From Terriglobus saanensis SP1PR4 (GTDB lineage Bacteria > Acidobacteriota > Terriglobia > Terriglobales > Acidobacteriaceae), in the NCBI RefSeq assembly GCF_000179915.2, contig NC_014963.1:2046001-2110000 (forward strand): 64,000 nucleotides of DNA, in the 5' to 3' direction. Of this stretch, positions 1 through 9,500 are shown piece by piece. The notes below the pieces were generated by a model. The model made no database searches. It was not told the DNA's origin and saw only the letters and a program-made list of their open reading frames with translations. Position 1 is the stretch's first letter, and each line of letters opens with the position of its first letter. The translations under genes were made by a program, and so were the position numbers.

Positions 1-452
1 ACGGATGGGTTTTGGCTGGGCTGGTACGGACTTTGACGGTAATGCCGAAGGATTATCCACAGCGGGCGAAGTATGTTGCGCTGTACAAAGAGATGGCGGA
101 GCGCATCGCCGGTTTGCAGCAGCCCAGTGGTCTGTGGCGCACAGGGTTGCTCGATCAGACCGCGTATAAGGAAGATGAGATCTCCGGTTCGGCGTTCTTT
201 ACATACGCGATGGCCTGGGGCATCAACAATGGCGTGCTGGATGCCAGCAAGTATCGTCCTGTGGTGGAGAAGAGTTGGACGGCTATGCTGGGACATGTGT
301 TCGAGGATGGCAGGCTGGGATCCATTCAGCCGATCGGAGCTGCTCCGGGGACCTTTGGGCCGGGTTCAAGCTATGTTTATGGTGTGGGCGCGTTTCTGCT
401 CGCGGGATCTGAAATCGACAAGATGGCTGGCATGAAGGGAATGAAGAAATGA
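1..452 (+). CDS. GH105 unsaturated rhamnogalacturonyl/glucuronyl hydrolase, C-terminal part (5' truncated by window)
   Basis: Only the last 150 or so residues are present; the frame is open from the first base and begins N-G-W-V, so the gene starts upstream of the window. The residues align closely with the C-terminal third of the complete GH105 protein at 38107-39309: NGWV, SGSAFFTYAMAWGINNGVL, YRPVVEKSW and YGVGAFLLAGSE all have counterparts there. GH105/GH88 enzymes remove the 4,5-unsaturated uronic acid that lyases leave on pectin oligomers, and the uronate product feeds KduI. The stop overlaps the kduI start by 4 nt (ATGA), which indicates translational coupling and an operon with kduI-kdgK-kdgA. 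The catalytic Asp lies in the missing part and cannot be checked. Family assignment is firm; the exact substrate is inferred. Confidence 0.85.
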   Translation, partial: GWVLAGLVRTLTVMPKDYPQRAKYVALYKEMAERIAGLQQPSGLWRTGLLDQTAYKEDEISGSAFFTYAMAWGINNGVLDASKYRPVVEKSWTAMLGHVFEDGRLGSIQPIGAAPGTFGPGSSYVYGVGAFLLAGSEIDKMAGMKGMKK

Positions 453-1279
453 AGCTTTACCAGATGGCGGATGCGGTACGTTACCCGCGTATGACGACAG
501 CGGAGTTGCGTGAGACGTTTCTGCTGGAAGAGCTGTTTCGGCCGGGTGCGATTGACCTGGCGTATGTGGATCTGGATCGCACGGTGATTGGCTCGGCGGT
601 TCCAACTATTTCTCCACTGACGCTGGAGACGACGAGCGAGCTGCGGGCAGAGTATTTCTGTGAGCGGCGCGAACTGGGCGTGTTGAACGTTGGTGGCAAG
701 GGAAGTGTCGTGGTCGACGGCAAGACCTTTGCCTTGGACAAGCTGGATTGCCTGTACGTTGCGCGTGGCAGTAAGGAAGTCACCTTCGCGAGTGAGAGCG
801 AGGGCGCTCCGGCTGCGTTTTACCTTCTGAGCTACCCCGCGCATGCGGTGCATCCGACGGCGATGGTGAAGTTCGCCGATCTGGAGCCGGTCAAGCTGGG
901 TGCGATTGAAACCTGCAACAAGCGCTCGATCTACAAAGCGATCCACGCAGGAGGTCTCAAGAGCTGCCAGCTCGTGATGGGGTTCACGCTCCTTGAGGCA
1001 GGAAGCAACTGGAACACCATGCCTCCGCATGTGCATATGAGGCGTTCTGAGGTGTATCTCTACTTCGACGTGGATGCCGCGCATCGCGTGATGCACATGA
1101 TGGGGCCGAAGGACGAGACGCGGCATCTGGTGATCGCCGATAAGCAGGTGGCGGTAAGTCCGGGTTGGTCGATCCATGCGGGTGTGGGCACGAGCAACTA
1201 TGCGTTCTGTTGGGGCATGGGTGGCGAAAACCAGGACTACAGCGATATGGATGGGATTGCGATCGCCGATCTGAAGTAA
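449..1279 (+). CDS. kduI: 5-keto-4-deoxyuronate isomerase (4-deoxy-L-threo-5-hexosulose-uronate ketol-isomerase)
   Basis: Isomerises the open form of the unsaturated uronate from pectin or alginate breakdown to 3-deoxy-D-glycero-2,5-hexodiulosonate, in the cytoplasm. The 276 residues match the usual family length of about 278. The metal site is intact: His194 and His196 in TMPPHVHMRRSEVYLYF, Glu201, and His243 in PGWSIHAGVGTSNYAFCWG, the same spacing as the E. coli enzyme. The C-terminal signature WGMGGENQDYSDMDG is also present. The start overlaps the end of the GH105 gene by 4 nt, and kdgK follows after 77 nt. The next pathway enzyme, KduD, is not adjacent. Identification is very secure. 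Confidence 0.96.
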   Translation: MKLYQMADAVRYPRMTTAELRETFLLEELFRPGAIDLAYVDLDRTVIGSAVPTISPLTLETTSELRAEYFCERRELGVLNVGGKGSVVVDGKTFALDKLDCLYVARGSKEVTFASESEGAPAAFYLLSYPAHAVHPTAMVKFADLEPVKLGAIETCNKRSIYKAIHAGGLKSCQLVMGFTLLEAGSNWNTMPPHVHMRRSEVYLYFDVDAAHRVMHMMGPKDETRHLVIADKQVAVSPGWSIHAGVGTSNYAFCWGMGGENQDYSDMDGIAIADLK

Positions 1280-1356
1280 GACGTATGTCCGCAGACTGCG
1301 GAGACCCGGTTCGCCTACACTTCAATGGTGTAGGCGAATGTCTTTTTGGAGATGGA

Positions 1357-2442
1357 ATGGAACTGTTGACGCTGCGCGAACGTGCAGAATGCAAGTTTGA
1401 CCTGTTGAGTATGGGTGAGGTTCTGCTGCGGTTTGACCCCGGCGAAGAGCGCATCGTGCAGACGCGGCACTTCCGCGTGTGGGAAGCCGGTGGGGAATAC
1501 AACGTGGCTCGCGCGCTGCGGCGTGTGTTTGGGATGAAGACTGCCGTAGTGACGGCGCTGGTGGACAATCCAATGGGGCGGCTGGTCGAAGACCTGATGC
1601 TGCAGGGCGGCGTCAACCTGGACCACGTGGTGTGGCGTGAGTATGACGGGATCGGTGCGGAGTCACGGAACGGCGTTTATTTCATGGAACGCGGATTCGG
1701 CGTGCGCAACGCCGTCGGTTCGATGGATCGCGGACATACGGCGATCTCGCAGCTAAAGCCGGGCGATGTGGATTGGGACGCAATCTTCGCGCAGGGTGTG
1801 CGTTGGTTTCATACGGGCGGAATCTTTTGCGCGCTGAGCGCCACGACACCGGAGGTCGCGAAGGAAGCGATGCAGTCCGCGCGTCGTCATGGGGCCGTGA
1901 TCAGCTATGACTGCAACTATCGGCCATCGCTGTGGAAGGCTGTGGGGGGACGAGCGCGTGCGGCTGAGGTGAATCGTGAGCTGGCGCCTTATGTGGATGT
2001 GCTGTTTGGGCACGAAGGGGATCTCGCGCTGGAACTTGGGCCGTATTCGTATGCTCCACCGCAGCATACGCTGGAGAGTTATCAGGATATGTGCGACCGA
2101 ATTTTGAAAGCGCATCCGAACTTCAAGGCGATTGCGACGACGACGCGCAGGCCGCATACGGCGAGCGTGAATGACTTTGGAGCCTTCGGATACGCGGAAG
2201 GTAAAGCCTATGAGGCACGCGAGATGCGGGATCTCGCAATCTTTGACCGCGTCGGCGGCGGCGATGGTTTCGCCAGTGGTGTGGTCTGCGGTTTGATGGA
2301 AGGGCGCGGTATGGAGTGGGCGCTGAACTGTGGCGTGGCCCACGGCGCGCTGACGATGACGACGGCGGGCGATAACTCCTTTGCGACTCGCGCTGAGGTG
2401 GAGCGCGTGATGCAGGGTGGATCTGCCGGGGCACAGCGATAA
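1357..2442 (+). CDS. kdgK: 2-keto-3-deoxygluconate kinase (PfkB family)
   Basis: Phosphorylates 2-keto-3-deoxygluconate to KDPG, the step before aldolase cleavage. The ATG at 1357 is chosen because a GGAG lies 5-9 nt upstream and homology begins there (FDLLSMGEVLLRF); the longer open frame before it overlaps kduI and does not look coding. The 361 residues are typical for a ribokinase/PfkB sugar kinase. Motifs include GGEYNVARALRRVFG near residue 45 (N-terminal PfkB signature), DCNYRPSLWK at 185-194, and the C-terminal signature DRVGGGDGFASG at 297-308 with Asp303 as the expected catalytic base. The substrate is inferred from its place between kduI and kdgA; the fold alone would also fit other sugar acid kinases. 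Confidence 0.9.
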   Translation: MELLTLRERAECKFDLLSMGEVLLRFDPGEERIVQTRHFRVWEAGGEYNVARALRRVFGMKTAVVTALVDNPMGRLVEDLMLQGGVNLDHVVWREYDGIGAESRNGVYFMERGFGVRNAVGSMDRGHTAISQLKPGDVDWDAIFAQGVRWFHTGGIFCALSATTPEVAKEAMQSARRHGAVISYDCNYRPSLWKAVGGRARAAEVNRELAPYVDVLFGHEGDLALELGPYSYAPPQHTLESYQDMCDRILKAHPNFKAIATTTRRPHTASVNDFGAFGYAEGKAYEAREMRDLAIFDRVGGGDGFASGVVCGLMEGRGMEWALNCGVAHGALTMTTAGDNSFATRAEVERVMQGGSAGAQR

Positions 2443-2462
2443 TAGATCTTTAGGAGATTGTG

Positions 2463-3131
2463 ATGGCAATGCAGACGAAGTGGACCAAACGGACGATCCT
2501 GGACAAGATGCAGCAGGTTGGGCTGATGCCCGTGGTACGGGCGAGTTCACCTGCCCAGGCGGTGCGGTTGGCGCGTGCGATTGCGGCGGGTGGCGTGACG
2601 GTACTGGAAGTGACGATGACTGTTCCGGGGGCGCTTGAGGCTCTGCGGACGCTAGTGAAGGAAAATCCTGAGCTTTTGATCGGTGCGGGCACAGTGCTCG
2701 ATCCGGAGACGGCGCGGACGTGCATTCTGGAGGGCGCGCAGTTCATCGTGAGTCCCGGGACCAACGTGCGCACAATCGAGATGTGCAACCGGTACACGGT
2801 GCCGAGTCTGCCGGGCGCTTTGACACCGACAGAGGTGATCACGGCCTGGGAAGCGGGCGCGGACGTGGTGAAGGTGTTTCCGGCAAGTGCGATGGGTGGG
2901 GCAAAGTACATCAAGAGCCTGAAAGCGCCTCTGCCTCAGATTGAGATGATTCCTACGGGTGGAGTTTCTTTGGCTTCGGCGAAGGAGTTTCTGGAGGCGG
3001 GGTCGTTTGCGCTTGGAGTTGGGGCTGATCTGGCCGATACGACGGCGATTGATGAGGGGCGCGATGCGGATGTGACGGCTACGGCGCGGAAGTATATGGA
3101 GATTATTGCGGAGTTTCGGGCGGGGTTGTAA
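2463..3131 (+). CDS. kdgA: 2-keto-3-deoxy-6-phosphogluconate aldolase (Eda/KdgA class I)
   Basis: Cleaves KDPG to pyruvate and glyceraldehyde-3-phosphate, ending the pathway started by GH105 and KduI. The ATG at 2463 has TAGGAG 7-12 nt upstream; a GTG immediately before it is less likely. The 222 residues fit the trimeric KDPG/KHG aldolase family. The Schiff-base lysine is Lys137 in DVVKVFPAS, the catalytic glutamate is Glu49 in LEVTMTVP, and the phosphate-binding loops GAGTVLD and PTGGVSL are present. It is 20 nt downstream of kdgK and is the last gene of the GH105-kduI-kdgK-kdgA operon. Activity on KDPGal (the DgoA reaction) cannot be excluded from sequence. Confidence 0.92.
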   Translation: MAMQTKWTKRTILDKMQQVGLMPVVRASSPAQAVRLARAIAAGGVTVLEVTMTVPGALEALRTLVKENPELLIGAGTVLDPETARTCILEGAQFIVSPGTNVRTIEMCNRYTVPSLPGALTPTEVITAWEAGADVVKVFPASAMGGAKYIKSLKAPLPQIEMIPTGGVSLASAKEFLEAGSFALGVGADLADTTAIDEGRDADVTATARKYMEIIAEFRAGL

Positions 3132-3165
3132 GGAACACTCGCTCCGCATACGTTGAAAGAAAGGC

Positions 3166-3253
3166 GGATCCCTTCACTGCGTTACGGGATGACAAAGGTA
3201 AGATCTCGGATAAACGCCGAAGCTTTGTCATCCCGCAGCAAAGCGGAAGGATC
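3166..3253. repeat. REP-like imperfect inverted repeat
   Basis: Two arms of about 31 nt face each other. The inner 12 nt are perfect (GGGATGACAAAG at 3186-3197 against CTTTGTCATCCC at 3223-3234), and the outer parts continue with a few mismatches to GGATCC and GGATC. It lies between the convergent kdgA and alginate-lyase-family genes and could also form a transcript-ending hairpin, though no T-run follows. From general knowledge, similar GGATCCTTC...GGATGACAAAG palindromes are scattered in acidobacterial genomes; I see no second copy in this window. Confidence 0.6.
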
Positions 3254-3331
3254 TGTTTTTGAAGCCTAGCAAAGACCGATTGAAGTGTTTCGCAGCCCTC
3301 CATACGAATCTGGTTTGTGCGCTCCGCGCGA

Positions 3332-3371
3332 CCCCACCCTTTCGCGATGAAGCCGCGAAAGAATAGGGCAC
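3332..3371. repeat. Second REP-like hairpin, unrelated in sequence to the first
   Basis: TTTCGCG at 3340-3346 pairs with CGCGAAA at 3354-3360 around a 7-nt loop. The stem extends outward (CCCCACCC against GAATAGGG), where every mismatch is of the G-U type, giving about 15 paired positions. It sits just downstream of both convergent genes, so it may act as a bidirectional terminator or be a mobile-type repeat. Confidence 0.5.
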
Positions 3372-3376
3372 AAGGT

Positions 3377-4564
3377 TTATACAGGAACGGGGATGGTCCA
3401 GAGGGCTGGCTGGCGGATAGGGTAGTTGCGGATGATCTCGGGGACGGTGGGGTCTGGGTTGAGGCGTTTCCAGAGCGTGAGGTATTCGGGGCGCTGCAGT
3501 GCGCGGGCCGCGAAGATGAGGCTGGGTGAGCGCACCGGAAGGTCGCGGAAGTATTCCACGTCTGCTTTGTACGGCCACTTCGCTTTGCTCTCGATATAGG
3601 GATACATAAAGGCAATGGCGGAGCGCATGCCTCGACCATCGGCGAGTTGGTAGTCCCAGAGTTTTTCGAAGGGCGTCGACAGTACCTCGCAGGTCGTCGC
3701 CATGACGTCGAGATTGAAAAGAGAGTAGCTGTAAGGCTTCGCGCGTGCAAGTTCCAGCGGGAAGGCTCCGTCGAAGTTCATCTGCCGGATGAGCTTTTCG
3801 CGGAACTGGTGACGGCAGAAGGTGATGATGGCGTCATTCTTCGTGAAGCGTGCGAACTCGGCGGCTTGGAGTGTCCAGCAGGTGCCGTGGTTGTTCTTCT
3901 CGTCGCGTTCGAGCATGCCGTTTTTCGACTCTGTGAGCCAGGTGAGGTAATCGGCAAACCATTTCTTCAAGGCGGCTTTGTCTTCGGCGCCAAGGAGATC
4001 TGAGATCGTGAGAAAGCTGGCGGCGCGTACGACTTCCACAAGCTGAAGTGTGTCGATCACTCCGATGCCGCGCCCGGCGCTGACGCCCTGAATCGCCTGG
4101 GCATGCTCCAGGTTCGGATTCATACGTGTAGCAGGCGTAATGAACCACGCGCGAAGGTGCGCCACAGCTTGCTTGGCGTATGCGTCGTTTTTCGTGAGAT
4201 TCCATGCGGCGACGAGCGCGGGAACGATGAGCGACAGGCGGATGAGCGCATCGCGATGGTCGTTGAAGTTGTCTGGATTCGAGAAACCATCCTTGCGGAT
4301 GTACGGGCCGGTGGGGTTGTCGGGATCGGGCCACCAGTAGTCGCCTTCGGAGAAGTAGTCGTGCTCGTCACCAGTGCTGCGAGTCGCTCGCTTCGCCGTT
4401 ACGGTCATGGGCGGTTCGTTGAGATATTTATCCGCCGCGGCGAGGATGCGTTTGCGATCGAACTCCGCAACGTTGAGGTGCGTGGATTCATTCTCGGCGA
4501 GGATAGCCGTCGGAGCCAGTATGCAGGCCGAAGCATTCAGGAGAAAATGGCGGCGTGTGAGCAT
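3377..4564 (-). CDS. Alginate lyase family protein, secreted (polysaccharide lyase, PL5/PL38-like fold)
   Basis: A 395-residue protein with an N-terminal export signal (MLTRRHFLLNASACILAPTA; the RRHFL looks like a short Tat or Sec signal). Family marks include DYWWPDPDNPTGPYIRKDG near residue 75, the NNHGTCW catalytic-type motif near 225, and GAFPLELARAKPYSYSLFNLD near 265, as in Pfam Alginate_lyase proteins with an alpha/alpha toroid. It should cleave an acidic polysaccharide by beta-elimination, giving unsaturated uronates that KduI-type enzymes use. Alginate itself is not proven; glucuronan or another uronan is possible. The gene starts 9 nt after the pabB-pabC stop, and the gap has no Shine-Dalgarno sequence, so it may rely on coupled translation. 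Confidence 0.72.
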   Translation of the reverse strand: MLTRRHFLLNASACILAPTAILAENESTHLNVAEFDRKRILAAADKYLNEPPMTVTAKRATRSTGDEHDYFSEGDYWWPDPDNPTGPYIRKDGFSNPDNFNDHRDALIRLSLIVPALVAAWNLTKNDAYAKQAVAHLRAWFITPATRMNPNLEHAQAIQGVSAGRGIGVIDTLQLVEVVRAASFLTISDLLGAEDKAALKKWFADYLTWLTESKNGMLERDEKNNHGTCWTLQAAEFARFTKNDAIITFCRHQFREKLIRQMNFDGAFPLELARAKPYSYSLFNLDVMATTCEVLSTPFEKLWDYQLADGRGMRSAIAFMYPYIESKAKWPYKADVEYFRDLPVRSPSLIFAARALQRPEYLTLWKRLNPDPTVPEIIRNYPIRQPALWTIPVPV

Positions 4565-4573
4565 GGCGGAAGG

Positions 4574-6457
4574 TTACAGGATCGGCGGGAGAGTGCGCGA
4601 CTCCCAAACGACGGTCAGGCCTGAAGGCGTTTCTTTTACAACTCTTTCCACGAAGCGGACGCCGCGTACGGAGTTGCAGATGGCGAGCGCCTCTGCGGAG
4701 ACGAGATCGTCGAGTGTCAGGGCGGATTCGCGTGCGTTCGATCGACGGTGGAGCAGATGCGCCCGTTCGATACCGGGGAGCACACCGCTCTGCAGGCGCG
4801 GTGTATGCCAGAGGCCATCGTGGAAGACGAAGAGGTTGTGAATCGCCCCTTCGGTCAATTCTCCTGCAGTGTTGAGAAAGAGCGCATCGGCGCAACGATG
4901 TGTTTGTGCATGGACGAGTTCCTTGTCGTACAGATGCCGGTGTGTGGTCTTGTGGCGAAGGTAGAGGTCCTGAGCGTCCGTTCGATGGGGTGAGAGAAGC
5001 AGGGTGACGGCTTCGCGTGAAGGCGCTGCAATGGTTGAAGAGCTTGTGGTGAGAGCTCCATTGCGAGAGTGCAGGAGGCGAACCCGATGGCTGCCACTGT
5101 AGCCGAAGACGCGGGATTCCTGGTAGAGGGCGGCTTCCGCAGCGTCGCGATCGAAAAGGAAGTCAAAGTATTCCGCAGAACCTGCCATGCGGTCGAGGTG
5201 TTCGGGGAGAGAGACAAACGCGTTGTCTTGCCATAGGACGGTTTCGAGAAGATCGAAGGCTGGCGTCCTGCGTGAGAGGAAGGCCGTCTTGGTCAGGCAT
5301 TCAAAGTATTCTTCTGCGGGATCGGAGTCGTAGACGATGCCCGAGCCCACGCCCATGCTGGCATGACCGTCCTTCAACGCGATGGTGCGGATCGCCACGC
5401 TGAAGGTGGCGTCGCCATTTGGAGCGAAGAAGCCGATGGCTCCTGTGTAGACGCCACGAGGCTTTTGTTCGAGCTGGTGCAGGATCTGCATCGTGTGAAT
5501 CTTCGGTGCACCCACGATGGAACCTGAGGGAAAGAGCGCACGAAAGAGATCGAAGATGCGCACTTCTTCGCGGAGCGTGCCTTGCACGGTCGAGGTCATC
5601 TGGAACAGGGTAGGGAACTTCTCTACCTGAAAGAGATCCGTCGTCAGGACCGATCCTGGTACGCAGATGCGTCCAAGATCGTTGCGCAGCAGATCTACGA
5701 TCATGAGGTTCTCGCTGCGATTCTTCTCGTCGGCGGCGAGCCAGGCTGCCCGCTCGATGTCTTCCTTTGTATCCATGCCGCGGGCGGCGGTGCCCTTCAT
5801 TGGTTTAGTGACGATGTGAGCTCCTTCGCGACGGAAGAAGAGTTCGGGGGAAGCCGAAAGGATGTGCTCGCCGTCATGATGAATGAGGGCGGCAAACTCG
5901 ACAGGTTGTGCGCGGACGATGCTTTGGTAAAGCTCCAGCGGTGTCAGTTCCGTGGACCAACTCGCCGACGTAGTGAGATTGGCCTGATAGGTATCGCCCG
6001 CTTCGATGAAGCGATGAATCTCTTTGACGCGTCGGAGATATTCGGGCGCAGGGAGATCGAGACGCACTTCGGGGGTCGTGGCTGTGGAATCTTCTCTTTG
6101 AGCAGAGGTTATGTGTTCGGTGTTGTGGTCGAAGATCTGTGGTTCTCGATAGACGGCGAACCAGGCCAGGCGACCCAGAGCGGGCGCGAGTGTGTGAAGC
6201 GAGGGTTCAAAGGCGTATCCAGCTTCATAGGTCAAATAGCCTGCGACGTAGAGACCTTCTGAGAGCGCCTGATCGATCTGCTGAAAGAGCGCGGGAATAT
6301 CGGAGAGGGTGGTCGCCGTCAGGATGCGTTCGGGATGCAGGAAGAGATAGCTTTTCGCAGTGTGTGCCGAGGCGCGCGCTGTCTCCAGAAGAACTGAATC
6401 GGGAGTTTCTGCCGCCAGGCGGCGGAACTCAGACGGAAGTGGAGCAAACGAAGACAT
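4574..6457 (-). CDS. pabB: Fused aminodeoxychorismate synthase component I / 4-amino-4-deoxychorismate lyase
   Basis: A 627-residue fusion for the p-aminobenzoate branch of folate synthesis. Residues 1 to about 395 are a PabB chorismate-binding domain: SASPELFFRREG, KPMKGTAARG with the adduct-forming Lys221, ENLMIVDLLRNDLGR, PSGSIVGAPK and GSGIVYDSDPAEEYFECLTK. Residues from about 400 onward are a PabC PLP-dependent lyase, with the likely PLP lysine Lys503 in LRHKTTHRHLYD and NTAGELTEGAIHNLF. The start at 6457 is preceded by a GAAGAAGAG purine run; the longer open frame upstream does not resemble PabB. It diverges from the GH38 gene across 92 nt and is followed by the lyase gene after 9 nt. 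This is the only clearly anabolic housekeeping gene here. The PabA glutaminase subunit is not in the window. Confidence 0.93.
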   Translation of the reverse strand: MSSFAPLPSEFRRLAAETPDSVLLETARASAHTAKSYLFLHPERILTATTLSDIPALFQQIDQALSEGLYVAGYLTYEAGYAFEPSLHTLAPALGRLAWFAVYREPQIFDHNTEHITSAQREDSTATTPEVRLDLPAPEYLRRVKEIHRFIEAGDTYQANLTTSASWSTELTPLELYQSIVRAQPVEFAALIHHDGEHILSASPELFFRREGAHIVTKPMKGTAARGMDTKEDIERAAWLAADEKNRSENLMIVDLLRNDLGRICVPGSVLTTDLFQVEKFPTLFQMTSTVQGTLREEVRIFDLFRALFPSGSIVGAPKIHTMQILHQLEQKPRGVYTGAIGFFAPNGDATFSVAIRTIALKDGHASMGVGSGIVYDSDPAEEYFECLTKTAFLSRRTPAFDLLETVLWQDNAFVSLPEHLDRMAGSAEYFDFLFDRDAAEAALYQESRVFGYSGSHRVRLLHSRNGALTTSSSTIAAPSREAVTLLLSPHRTDAQDLYLRHKTTHRHLYDKELVHAQTHRCADALFLNTAGELTEGAIHNLFVFHDGLWHTPRLQSGVLPGIERAHLLHRRSNARESALTLDDLVSAEALAICNSVRGVRFVERVVKETPSGLTVVWESRTLPPIL

Positions 6458-6549
6458 CTCTTCTTCAAAGATTACTCGTTTTGATTGACAGCCGGACAAG
6501 GCATACTTAAGGTCAACTGGCGAATGCTTTTGAGTTTTGTGGAGGATCG

Positions 6550-9500
6550 ATGGTAAAGATGCGTAGATTTGCGGCGGTGGCGATGGTGTGTGCCACCGTG
6601 GTGGTGGCACAGAGCCGGACGGCAGCACAGAAGGGTCTCGTTCTTTCGCCCAAGGCGACCGAGGTGCTCAAGACACTGGATGCGTTGTCGTCTTTGCCCG
6701 ATGGCCCATGGCGTTATCACAGTGGGGACGTGCCGCATGGTGAGGCCGTCGATCTGGATGACTCGTCCTGGAAGAGCGTAACCAAAGAGGCGAAGGCTGA
6801 TCGTGATGCGGGTTGGTTCAGGCGCACGATCGAAGTGCCGAAGACGCTGGATGGCTACGATCTGACGGGCGCTCGTATCTGGTTCCAGTTCCATGCAGGC
6901 GCCAATGGCCCCATGCCGCAGATCATCTACTTCAACGGGCGTCGCGTAGCTCTGGGAGATGACCTGGAAGCGATTGTGCTCTCCGAGAGCGCGAAGCCAG
7001 GAGAGAAGATTGAAGTTGCGGTGAAGCTGCTTGCGACCATTGATGAAAAGACCTTCCGTGGAGCAACCTTCAAGATCGAAAGTTCCAAGTCGCGTCCCAG
7101 CCCGTCGGACCTCCGCACTGAAGGGATTACGGCAGCGACTCTGCTTCCGGTTCTGCAGGGGTTCAAGCCTGAGATGGAAGATAAAATCGATTCGATTATT
7201 GCGTCGGTAGATATTGCAGGGCTGCACAAGGCGAATCAGATAGCGTTCGATGCTTCTCTGAAGCGTGTGCATCGCGAACTGATGCAGTTTGAGCCGATGT
7301 TGAAGACGGCAGTGATCGATCTGGATGGCAACTCACATATCGATGCGGCCTGGTTGTGGCCCTGGACCGAGACAGTGGATGCAGTCAAGCGCACCTGGGG
7401 AACCGCCCTTCAGCTCATGAATGAGTACCCTGATTACAAGTTCACGCAGTCCGCTGCGCAGTACAACGTGTGGATGAAGGACAAGTATCCCGCGATGAAT
7501 GAAGAGATTAAGAAGCGCGTTGCCGAGGGGCGCTGGGAGATCGTGGGCGGCATGTGGGTAGAGCCTGATCTCAATATGCCCGATGGCGAATCGCTGGTTC
7601 GCCAGCTTCTGATCGGCAAGCGGTTCTTCAAAAAAGAGTATGGCGTGGATGTGCGGATTGGCTGGAATCCGGATTCCTTCGGCTACACATGGCAGCTGCC
7701 GCAGATCTATAAGAAGAGCGGCGTTGATTACTTTGTGACGCAGAAGATGCACTGGAACGACACGAACCAGCTTCCTTTCCGCACCTTCTGGTGGGAGTCA
7801 CCGGATGGCAGCAAGGTTTTGACCTACTTCCCGACGGACTACACGCACAGCAACTTGAATCCAAATCGCTTGGCGAAGGACTTTGTGGAATCGACACAGA
7901 GGCTGAATGGATTTACGCACCTGCTGGATCTCTACGGTGTAGGCGATCACGGCGGCGGACCGACGCGCGATGTTCTGGACGAAGGTCTGCGCTGGATGAA
8001 GCCCGATACCGTCGCACCGACGTTGCGCTTCAGCACGGCACAGAGCTACTTCACGAGTGTTGAAAAGACCCTGGAGACGGAGTCACCGCAGTGGAACTAT
8101 GACAGCCTCGCCAAGGGCTTCACCGTTCCGGCGATGGGAAGCGAAGGTAAGCTGCACATTCCCACGTGGAAGGATGAGCTTTACTTCGAGTATCATCGCG
8201 GCGTTTACACCACGCAGGCCGGGCACAAGGCATACATGCGCGAGAGCGAAGAAGCCCTCCTCAACTCGGAGAAGTACGCTTCGCTTGCCTGGTTGAAGGG
8301 CGTAACGTATCCCACCTCGGACTTCGAGGACTCCTGGAAGAAAGTCACATTCAATCAGTTCCACGATCTTGGTGCAGGCTCGGGCATTGGGGTGATCTAC
8401 AAGGAAGCTGCGGAAGACTACAAGCATGTCTTCCAGCAGGCGCGCGATGCCGACATGGCTTCGCTGCCCGCGTTGCTGGCGACGGTGGATACGCAGGCGG
8501 GTAAGGGCGTTCCGGTGGCGATCTTCAACCCGCTGGCCTGGGAGCGTTCTGACGCTGTCGTAACGGTGGAAGTGCAGATGCCAGAGGCTACGCCAGACGG
8601 CGTGCATGTTGTGGATGCGAAGGGCAAGGTGCTTCTGTCGCAGGTGCTCTCCAGCAACAACAAGACCAACAGCTACAAGCTCTTGGTGAAGACAAGCGCT
8701 GTGCCTTCGTTGGGTTACACCGTGCTGCATGTGTTGCCGGGGCAGAAGTCTGCTTCGACAGATGTGCATGCTAGTGGACTTACGCTGGAGAACTCTCGTC
8801 TGAAGCTTGTCGTCGACGCAAAGTCGGGCTGCATCACCAGCCTGGTGGAGAAGAAGACGGGCTTTGAAACGATTGCGGCAGGTGGCTGCGGCAACCAACT
8901 GCAGACGTTCAAGGACACGCCCAAGCAATACGACGCATGGAACATCGATCCTGGCACGCTGGATCACTTTACTCCCATTGAAAGTGTGGAGTCTGTGCAG
9001 CTACTCGACAAGGGACCGTTGCGAGCCACGATCCGTGTGACACGCACGTGGCAGAAATCGCACTTCGTTCAGGACATCTCGCTCGATGCTGAGGCCGATG
9101 CGGCCACGATACAGAACGAGTTTGACTGGCACGAAGAGCACGTTCTGCTGAAGGCCTCTTTCCCGATGGCCGCAACAAGCGCGAAGGCGACGTACGAGAT
9201 TCCGTATGGAACCATCGAACGTCCCACCGCGCGTGTGAACAGCTTTGAAAAGGCAGAGTTCGAGGTTCCTGCAATGCGTTGGGCGGAACTGGGCGATGGG
9301 AAGCACGGTGTCAGCCTGTTGAACCGGACTAAGTTCGGTTATGACGCTGTCGACAATCTTCTGCGCCTGACCTTGCTTCGTTCCGCGACTTGGCCCGATC
9401 CGGTTGCGGACCTTGGCCACCAGAGCTTCCAATATGCGATCTATCCTCATGCAGGCGACTGGAAGCAGGCAGGAAGCATGCAGCACGGGTGGGAGTACAA

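Noticed and set aside
377-1177. Long open frame on the minus strand across kduI
   Set aside because: Antisense to a gene of certain identity; the reading is rich in His and Arg, typical of the shadow of a high G+C gene.
6484-6513. TTGACA upstream of the GH38 gene as a -35 box
   Set aside because: The nearest -10-like hexamer (CATACT) is only 11 nt away, too close for a sigma70 promoter.
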